10,241 bases of DNA, from assembly GCA_031288935.1 (NCBI GenBank), contig JAITQL010000187.1:1-10241 (forward strand), in the 5' to 3' direction. Source of the stretch: Tannerella sp. (GTDB lineage Bacteria; Bacteroidota; Bacteroidia; Bacteroidales; Tannerellaceae). Shown in pieces: positions 6,193-10,241 of the stretch (within the stretch, counting starts at the first letter, position 1; the number at the start of each line of letters is the position of its first letter). The notes beneath the pieces are model-generated. The model was given only the letters and a program-made list of their open reading frames with translations, was not told the DNA's origin and did no database searches. The position numbers and the translations under genes were made by a program.

Positions 6193-7545
6193 TCAATTCA
6201 TTTCCCTGTACAGGAGGTCTAACCCCCGGCGGACGATGTGCTGCAACTCGATCTTCGAGGTGTCGACAAACTCGCAAAGGGCAAAATCTTCGGGCGCCAC
6301 TTCGTAGATGCCGAGGTTTTCCATCTTGTCGATGTCGAAGGCGATGATGGCCTTCAGCAGATATTCGGGATAAATGTCCATCGGAAAGACTTTGTCGTAT
6401 TCGTTCGACATGATCATGGCGCGCTTGCCGCCGCGGATGCGTGCATCCAGCACGTACTCCTTCGCCCGGCCGGCCAGCCAGCCGAGGTACGAACGGCTGA
6501 CGCTGTATTTGTCGAATCCGGGCGTCGCCCAGCCGAAAAATTCATTCACGTCGTCGCCTTCCGGTATGGCCGTGAGCTGGTTGTCGTACGCGCCAAGATA
6601 GTCGCTGCGGCTCACCTTCGTGCCGGTCAGCACGTTCCCGCTGATCAGGCGCACATGCGTTTGGGCGGAATCCAGTACCTTGCGACCGGCCAGGCTGTCA
6701 ACGGTGCAGCCGGCAATGACTTTTGCATATCCGCGTTCGGTCATTTCGGAACCGGTCAGCGCCACCAGGCGGGTGAAGTCAACCGCCCCTTTCAGGAACA
6801 GCCGTCCGATGAACAATACATCGGCCGCATTCAACGTCCAGACGACTTCACCCTTGTTGACCGGCTTGACGTGATTGATCATCACCCCTGCATTCCCGAC
6901 CGGATGCGGCCCTTCCAGTTCGATAAGTTCCACATCCTGCGGCCGGATGACGGCTCCCTTTTTCACGCCCACATAAACTTTCCCCGGCGTCAGCTTCGCC
7001 AGCGCGTCCAGTCCTACCTGAAACGTATCGGCTTCCTCTGCCGCGATGAAATCGAAATCGGGCGCCAGAGGCGCCGAGTTGCAGGCGGTAACGAAGATGT
7101 CGCGCGGCGTCGCGTCCGGGCGTGCCACACAGTCGTAGGGACGTTGCTTGATATACGGCCACAGGCCTGATTGCAACAGTACCGCCTTGATTTCTTCACC
7201 CGAATAGGCAGACAAGGCTTTCACGCCCGCCGATTCATATTCCTGCCGGTCGTCCGGTCGAATCACGATGCTCAGCAACTTGCGTTTCTCTCCGCGATTC
7301 ACGGCCGTCACTTCGCCGCTCACGGGCGCAACAAACCGTATTTCGGGGAAATTCTTGTCCGTCATCACCACCGAACCGGCTTTGACTTTATCCCCTGCGC
7401 GAACGGTCACTTTGGGTACGATACCGTCATAATGATCGGGAACCACGGCATAGCTTTCCGACTTCCCAACGTCGATCAGCGTCCGCGTCGCCTTCCCCTT
7501 CAGGTTGATATCCAAACCCTTTCGAATCTTAACCACATTTGCCAT
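6193..7545 (-). CDS. nqrA: Na+-translocating NADH:quinone reductase subunit A
   Basis: NqrA is the cytoplasmic-side subunit that distinguishes Nqr from Rnf. The 450-residue product begins MANVVKIRKGLDINLKGKA, the conserved NqrA opening. This fixes the start at 7545 rather than at the ATG 48 bases further upstream, which would add 16 unconserved residues and lie inside the promoter. Other visible family segments are VRAGDKVKAGSVV and FVAPVSGEVTAVNRGEKRK in the N-terminal part, FVTACNSAPLAPD, the GPHPVGNAGVMINH stretch and a C-terminal CEFVDTSKIE. It is the first gene of the nqrABCDEF operon, with a promoter -7 element about 35 bases upstream. Confidence 0.96.
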   Translation of the reverse strand: MANVVKIRKGLDINLKGKATRTLIDVGKSESYAVVPDHYDGIVPKVTVRAGDKVKAGSVVMTDKNFPEIRFVAPVSGEVTAVNRGEKRKLLSIVIRPDDRQEYESAGVKALSAYSGEEIKAVLLQSGLWPYIKQRPYDCVARPDATPRDIFVTACNSAPLAPDFDFIAAEEADTFQVGLDALAKLTPGKVYVGVKKGAVIRPQDVELIELEGPHPVGNAGVMINHVKPVNKGEVVWTLNAADVLFIGRLFLKGAVDFTRLVALTGSEMTERGYAKVIAGCTVDSLAGRKVLDSAQTHVRLISGNVLTGTKVSRSDYLGAYDNQLTAIPEGDDVNEFFGWATPGFDKYSVSRSYLGWLAGRAKEYVLDARIRGGKRAMIMSNEYDKVFPMDIYPEYLLKAIIAFDIDKMENLGIYEVAPEDFALCEFVDTSKIELQHIVRRGLDLLYREMN

Positions 7546-7579
7546 AATTGAATTAAAATAGTCGTTTGATAATTGTCCG

Positions 7580-7588
7580 GCAAAAGTA
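7580..7588 (-). promoter_or_regulatory. Promoter -7 element of the nqr operon
   Basis: The minus-strand sequence is TACTTTTGC, an exact match to TAnnTTTG. It lies 34 bases before the nqrA ATG. The region upstream is AT-rich (about 7590-7620) but shows no clean -33 TTG at the expected spacing. No Shine-Dalgarno sequence is seen before the ATG, as is usual in this phylum. Confidence 0.6.
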
Positions 7589-7817
7589 GACATTATTTTT
7601 ATGTTATAAAACAGTTCTCGCCGATAAATAGAGAAGAAATTCCTTATTCGGGGGTCAAGGTTCAGGATTCAATCTGCGAATGGCAGGTGACATGCAAGAG
7701 ATCAAATACGGAGACGCCCTTGGTTTGCAAAGGAAATGAAAGGCTATGTTCATATCTTGTTTTGAACAAATGCACAACATGTAACGACAAGGCGCCGGAA
7801 CCTTTATCAATGCCATC
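7589..7817. other. Intergenic DNA upstream of nqrA, no gene recognised
   Basis: There are about 230 bases between the nqr promoter and the tandem repeats. One open frame (plus, 7573-7887) runs through but resembles nothing I know, overlaps the nqr promoter and ends in the repeat array, so it is not called. A 5-bp-arm inverted repeat gttca...tgaac lies at about 7749-7768. It could be a regulator site, but there is no other support. Confidence 0.4.
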
Positions 7818-7954
7818 AGTACTCAACATCCGCGAACGGCAGTACTCACACCGGAGCACAACAGTGATCGGCACCGGCGCACGGTAGTGATCGGCACCGG
7901 CGCACGGTAGTGATCGGCACCGGAGTACGGTAGTGATCGGCACCGGAGTACAGC
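7818..7954 (+). repeat. Tandem array of 23-bp units
   Basis: The motif agtgatcggcaccgg starts at 7863, 7886, 7909 and 7932, exactly 23 bases apart. Units 1 and 2 are identical; units 3 and 4 change gcgc to gagt in the middle. Two decayed units precede them (7841-7862, which is 22 bases, and 7818-7840, about 15 of 23 matching), giving six in all with decay towards the nqrA side. In units 1-3 accg and cggt can pair around a five-base loop, and the changed bases fall in that loop. There are no unique spacers, so it is not a CRISPR. It lies between the divergent nqr and permease promoters. Confidence 0.9.
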
Positions 7955-8084
7955 CATACGCTGGTAGCATCCGGCTTGTCCCGCCATAGATTACGGGGAT
8001 ATTTCAAACAGACATTTTTCTCTTTGCCTGTCCACCGTGCTGTTGAGCCAATTGCTCTCTTCCGAACAAAAAAATCAAAAACAG

Positions 8085-8116
8085 TTGCCTGTATCGGATA
8101 AAGCCTTTATATTTGC
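8085..8116 (+). promoter_or_regulatory. Promoter for the amino acid permease (Bacteroidota type)
   Basis: A TTG at 8085-8087, 20 bases and then TATATTTGC at 8108-8116 fit the Bacteroidota -33/-7 promoter (TTTG ... TAnnTTTG). Transcription would start near 8122. That leaves an unusually long leader of about 230 bases before the permease ATG at 8352. Confidence 0.55.
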
Positions 8117-8351
8117 ACGCGTGAATACTTTATATTTATTTGTGTACTTGAATTTATTTACCGTGGAAAACACATTAAAAACCGGAGGGTTGGAACTTCT
8201 AAAAGCTCGTTTATCAAAAAATAAAGTCATCCTGCCGTTACTTTATCTTTCCTGCAATGAGTTTTTATACCGTGCACAATGTAGAAGTTTTTTCGTAAAA
8301 CCAGTCCGGAAACAGAAACGGATGTCGATATGAATTTAATAAGAAAAGAAT
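8117..8351 (+). other. Long AT-rich leader upstream of the permease
   Basis: No known riboswitch or leader was recognised. A perfect 7-bp inverted repeat ataaagt/actttat with a 12-base loop lies at 8221-8246. An open frame (8037-8333, or from a GTG at 8121) spans the leader and encodes a Lys/Leu-rich product without recognisable features. A nine-codon ORF at 8330-8359 overlaps the permease ATG. Any of these could influence translation, but none is well supported. Confidence 0.35.
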
Positions 8352-9803
8352 ATGAATAACTTGTTTAGGGTAAAGAGCATTGATGCCATCATAGCGGAAT
8401 CGCATTCCGGGAATGGCCTGAAGCGGTCGCTTTCGACGCGAAACCTGATCGCATTGGGCATAGGCGCCGTCATCGGGACGGGTATTTTTGTGTTGACGGG
8501 TACAGCCGCCGCCAACTACGCCGGTCCGGCGTTGATCATTTCATTTGTTATTTCTGCCATCGGCTGTATCATGGCAGGCCTTTGTTATGCCGAGTTTGCC
8601 GCCATGATACCGGTAGCCGGCAGCGCTTACTCCTACAGCTATGCCACGCTGGGCGAATTTATCGCCTGGCTGATCGGCTGGGATTTGATCCTTGAATATT
8701 TGTTTGCGGCCAGTACGGTATCGGTCGGTTGGGCAGGGTACACGGTCAGTTTCCTGGCTGATCTGGGACTCCGGATTCCGGTCGCGTTGACTTCTGCGCC
8801 CTTTGACTATGTTCATAATGAAGGCTGGGTCTTCACCGGCCATCTGATCAATCTGCCGGCCATGCTTGTAATCGCCCTGTTCAGTCTGCTGCTGATCGGC
8901 GGCATTCGCCGGTCGGCCATTTTTAACAACATCATCGTGGTGACAAAATTGATCGTCATCCTGCTGTTCATCGGTCTGGGCGCCTCCTATATCGACACTG
9001 CTAACTATACGCCGTTTATTCCCGAGAATACGGGAGAGTTCGGTTTCTTTGGCTGGAGCGGCATTTTGCGCGGTGCAGGCGTCATCTTCTTTGCCTACAT
9101 CGGGTTCGACGCCGTTTCAACGGCCGCCCAGGAGGCCAGGAATCCGCAAAAAAGCATGCCCAGAGGGATATTGTATTCGTTGCTGGTTTGCATGATATTG
9201 TATATCCTGGTGACGATTGTATTGACCGGAATGGTCAACTACAAGGAGCTGAACGTGTCGGCGCCGATTGCGTTTGCCATTGACCGTGCCGGCGAAGGAC
9301 TGTTCTGGCTGCGTCCGTTTATCAAGGTAGGCGCCATTGCCGGATTGAGTTCGGTGATTCTCGTATTGTTGCTGGGGCAGTCGCGCATCTTTTACATCAT
9401 GTCGAAAGACGGACTGCTGCCTCCGCTGTTTTCGCGGGTGAACGAGAAGTATGGCACGCCTCACTATTCAACCCTTATGACCGGGGTATCCTGTTGCATC
9501 ATTGCCGGCCTGTTGCCGATCAATGTGCTGGGCGAACTGGTGTCCATCGGAACGTTGATGGCGTTCGTGCTTGTCTGCATCTCCATCATCGTGTTGCGAA
9601 AGACGCGTCCGGATGTAAAACGCCCCTTCCGCACGCCTTTTGTCCCGGTAGTCCCCATACTGGGCGTATTGATTTGTCTGAGTCAGATGCTGGCGTTGCC
9701 CGTAGACACGTGGATACGCCTTTTTTCCTGGATGGCCATTGGCCTGGTGTGCTATTTCTTCTACGGACGGAAACACAGCAAACTGAATGACCCGAAAGGA
9801 TAA
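8352..9803 (+). CDS. APC-superfamily amino acid permease (CAT/YfnA-like)
   Basis: This is a 483-residue membrane protein with about 12 hydrophobic helices, belonging to the amino acid-polyamine-organocation superfamily and closest in wording to cationic amino acid transporter-like bacterial permeases. The unwound TM1 substrate motif GIGAVIGTGIF is at 36-46 and PVAGSAYSY at 87-95. WDLILEY is at 110-116, and the TM6 motif FFAYIGFDAVST followed by EARNPQ is at 246-266. SKDGLLPP is at 351-358, and the RPFRTPFVP loop at 424-432 precedes the last helices. It probably imports amino acids with H+ or Na+; the substrate cannot be read from sequence. It is monocistronic, divergent from nqr, with a weak Shine-Dalgarno-like purine stretch (aagaaaagaat) before the ATG. 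Confidence 0.92.
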   Translation: MNNLFRVKSIDAIIAESHSGNGLKRSLSTRNLIALGIGAVIGTGIFVLTGTAAANYAGPALIISFVISAIGCIMAGLCYAEFAAMIPVAGSAYSYSYATLGEFIAWLIGWDLILEYLFAASTVSVGWAGYTVSFLADLGLRIPVALTSAPFDYVHNEGWVFTGHLINLPAMLVIALFSLLLIGGIRRSAIFNNIIVVTKLIVILLFIGLGASYIDTANYTPFIPENTGEFGFFGWSGILRGAGVIFFAYIGFDAVSTAAQEARNPQKSMPRGILYSLLVCMILYILVTIVLTGMVNYKELNVSAPIAFAIDRAGEGLFWLRPFIKVGAIAGLSSVILVLLLGQSRIFYIMSKDGLLPPLFSRVNEKYGTPHYSTLMTGVSCCIIAGLLPINVLGELVSIGTLMAFVLVCISIIVLRKTRPDVKRPFRTPFVPVVPILGVLICLSQMLALPVDTWIRLFSWMAIGLVCYFFYGRKHSKLNDPKG

Positions 9804-9816
9804 GAGATTCAAACGT

Positions 9817-9839
9817 CCCGCCATACGGGGAATGGCAGG
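9817..9839 (+). terminator. Possible weak terminator hairpin after the permease
   Basis: cccgccat (9817-9824) and atggcagg (9832-9839) pair with one mismatch around the loop acgggga, 13 bases past the stop codon. No T-run follows, so intrinsic termination is doubtful. It may instead be another short palindromic repeat. Confidence 0.3.
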
Positions 9840-9846
9840 AGGAAAG

Positions 9847-10034
9847 CGGATCAGCGAAAAAAGTCGAGGGGAAAAAAGTTTATCCTTGCAAAAAAAAAGG
9901 AAGGGATAAAATGCAGAAAGATGGCTATCGCTTGTTGTTACCGGCAGGTATAATGGATTACTCCGAGACCGTACAAGTAGAAGATAAAGCAATTTGCTTA
10001 ACTTGTTAAGCCCTCAACTTTTTTCGTTGATCCG
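9847..10034 (+). mobile_element. Miniature IS derivative (188 bp) with 24-bp terminal inverted repeats
   Basis: The left end 9847-9870 (cggatcagcgaaaaaagtcg, then aggg) and the reverse complement of the right end 10011-10034 (cggatcaacgaaaaaagttg, then aggg) match at 22 of 24 bases. Between them are a promoter-like TATCCTTGC (9881-9889), a purine-rich aggaagggat and a 32-codon ORF resembling the start of a Bacteroidota transposase N-terminal ORF. The whole therefore reads as an IS that kept its ends, promoter and gene start but lost the body, that is, a MITE-like element. A small palindrome, cttaacttgttaag, sits just inside the right end (9997-10010). No clear target-site duplication was found flanking it. 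It would need a transposase supplied elsewhere to move. Confidence 0.8.
9911..10009 (+). pseudogene. Truncated transposase N-terminal ORF (ISAon1-type)
   Basis: ATG at 9911 to TAA at 10007-10009 gives 32 residues. The opening KDGYRLLLPAGIMDY strongly recalls the start of the proteins named 'ISAon1 family transposase N-terminal region', which begin with a '.YR.LLP.GI.DYF' pattern. The Phe is Ser here. After about residue 25 the resemblance stops and the frame ends just before the right inverted repeat, so the rest of the gene is deleted. A purine-rich aggaaggg lies 5-12 bases upstream of the ATG. The family assignment is from memory of the motif; the truncation and location inside inverted repeats are seen directly. 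Confidence 0.65.
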
Positions 10035-10096
10035 ACCTTGCCTGTCACCACCAAGCAACGTAAAATGAATAACCTGTAAAAGATTGTTTGCCGACG

Positions 10097-10131
10097 GTCC
10101 CATTCCCGTAGGGAATATAGCCCGGTAGAAA
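10097..10131 (-). repeat. CTACCGG-box / palindrome repeat unit (inverted)
   Basis: Read on the minus strand this is tttctaccgggctatattcc followed by ctacgggaat. That is the same CTACCGG box plus CCC-nnn-GGG palindrome as at 541-755. It shows that the repeat family flanks both sides of the gene block. Confidence 0.7.
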
Positions 10132-10150
10132 CGCATCGCTCCCGCCTTAC

Positions 10151-10209
10151 CCGGCATGCCGTCAGCTATGCATCCATTATTACAGGTGGCATACCTGACG
10201 GCATGCCGG
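10151..10209. repeat. Long hairpin (15-bp perfect stem plus 5-bp inner stem)
   Basis: ccggcatgccgtcag (10151-10165) is perfectly complementary to ctgacggcatgccgg (10195-10209). After one C-C mismatch, tatgc (10167-10171) pairs with gcata (10189-10193), leaving a 17-base loop. No T-run follows on either side, so it is not a standard terminator. It sits between inverted CTACCG boxes at 10118-10131 and 10228-10241. Confidence 0.85.
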
Positions 10210-10227
10210 ATTGTGTAGACGTATTCC

Positions 10228-10241
10228 TTTCTACCGAGCTA
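10228..10241 (+). repeat. Start of a further CTACCG-box repeat unit, cut by the window end
   Basis: tttctaccgagcta matches the reverse complement of 10118-10131 at 13 of 14 bases, so it should be the beginning of another unit in the opposite orientation. The window ends before its palindrome. Confidence 0.55.

Noticed and set aside
6238..7170. Plus-strand ORF of 310 codons opposite nqrA
   Set aside because: It is antisense to nqrA with no recognisable domains; it is explained by the codon use of the real gene.
7573..7887. Plus-strand ORF of 104 codons between nqrA and the tandem array (and a minus-strand one at 7662-7970)
   Set aside because: They overlap the nqr promoter and run into the tandem repeats, show no known motifs and have no good initiation context. 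A decayed gene cannot be excluded.
7818..7954. CRISPR array
   Set aside because: The units are directly tandem at 23 bp with no unique spacers, and no cas genes are present.
8037..8333. ORF of 98 codons ahead of the permease
   Set aside because: Its first ATG lies upstream of the likely promoter, and only an internal GTG start would fit. The product is unrecognised, so it is mentioned only within the leader entry.
8330..8359. Nine-codon leader peptide overlapping the permease start
   Set aside because: It is too short to separate from chance, has no run of a regulatory amino acid, and no attenuator structure was seen.

Overview
The window comes from a member of the Bacteroidota, most likely the Bacteroidales. 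Three things point there. The Na+-translocating NADH:quinone reductase genes are of the Bacteroides type. Several gene starts are preceded by the Bacteroidota -7 element TAnnTTTG rather than an E. coli-type -10. The flanks carry short dispersed palindromes of a sort I associate with Bacteroidales genomes. Genus and species cannot be told from the sequence.

Layout: positions 1-924 are a gene-free island of repeats. It holds a 28-bp repeat in three copies, small CCC-nnn-GGG hairpins often next to a CTACCGG motif, a CT/GA-rich hairpin and a cgcagatt repeat. Positions 925-1468 (minus) encode an overlapping antitoxin/toxin pair of the RelE/ParE type with its own promoter. Positions 1620-1670 are an intrinsic terminator. 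Positions 1693-7545 (minus) are a complete nqrABCDEF operon with a promoter at 7580-7588. Positions 7546-8351 separate the nqr operon from a divergent gene and contain a 23-bp tandem repeat array and a promoter with a long leader. Positions 8352-9803 (plus) encode an APC-superfamily amino acid permease. Positions 9847-10034 are a 188-bp miniature element with 24-bp terminal inverted repeats and the first 32 codons of what looks like an ISAon1-type transposase N-terminal ORF. From 10035 to the end there is again repeat DNA, including a long hairpin bracketed by inverted CTACCG motifs.

How it works together: NqrA-F form one membrane complex that oxidises NADH, reduces quinone and exports Na+. 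All six subunits are present, and the cofactor residues that can be judged by eye are in place. The flavin transferase ApbE, which attaches FMN to NqrB and NqrC, is not in this window. The permease probably imports amino acids using an ion gradient, but its substrate and coupling ion are not visible. The toxin-antitoxin pair and the miniature element are accessory.

I see no large unknown gene system here. The parts most worth a second look are the miniature IS derivative, the tandem array between the divergent promoters, the repeat families on both flanks, and the TTG start of nqrB.
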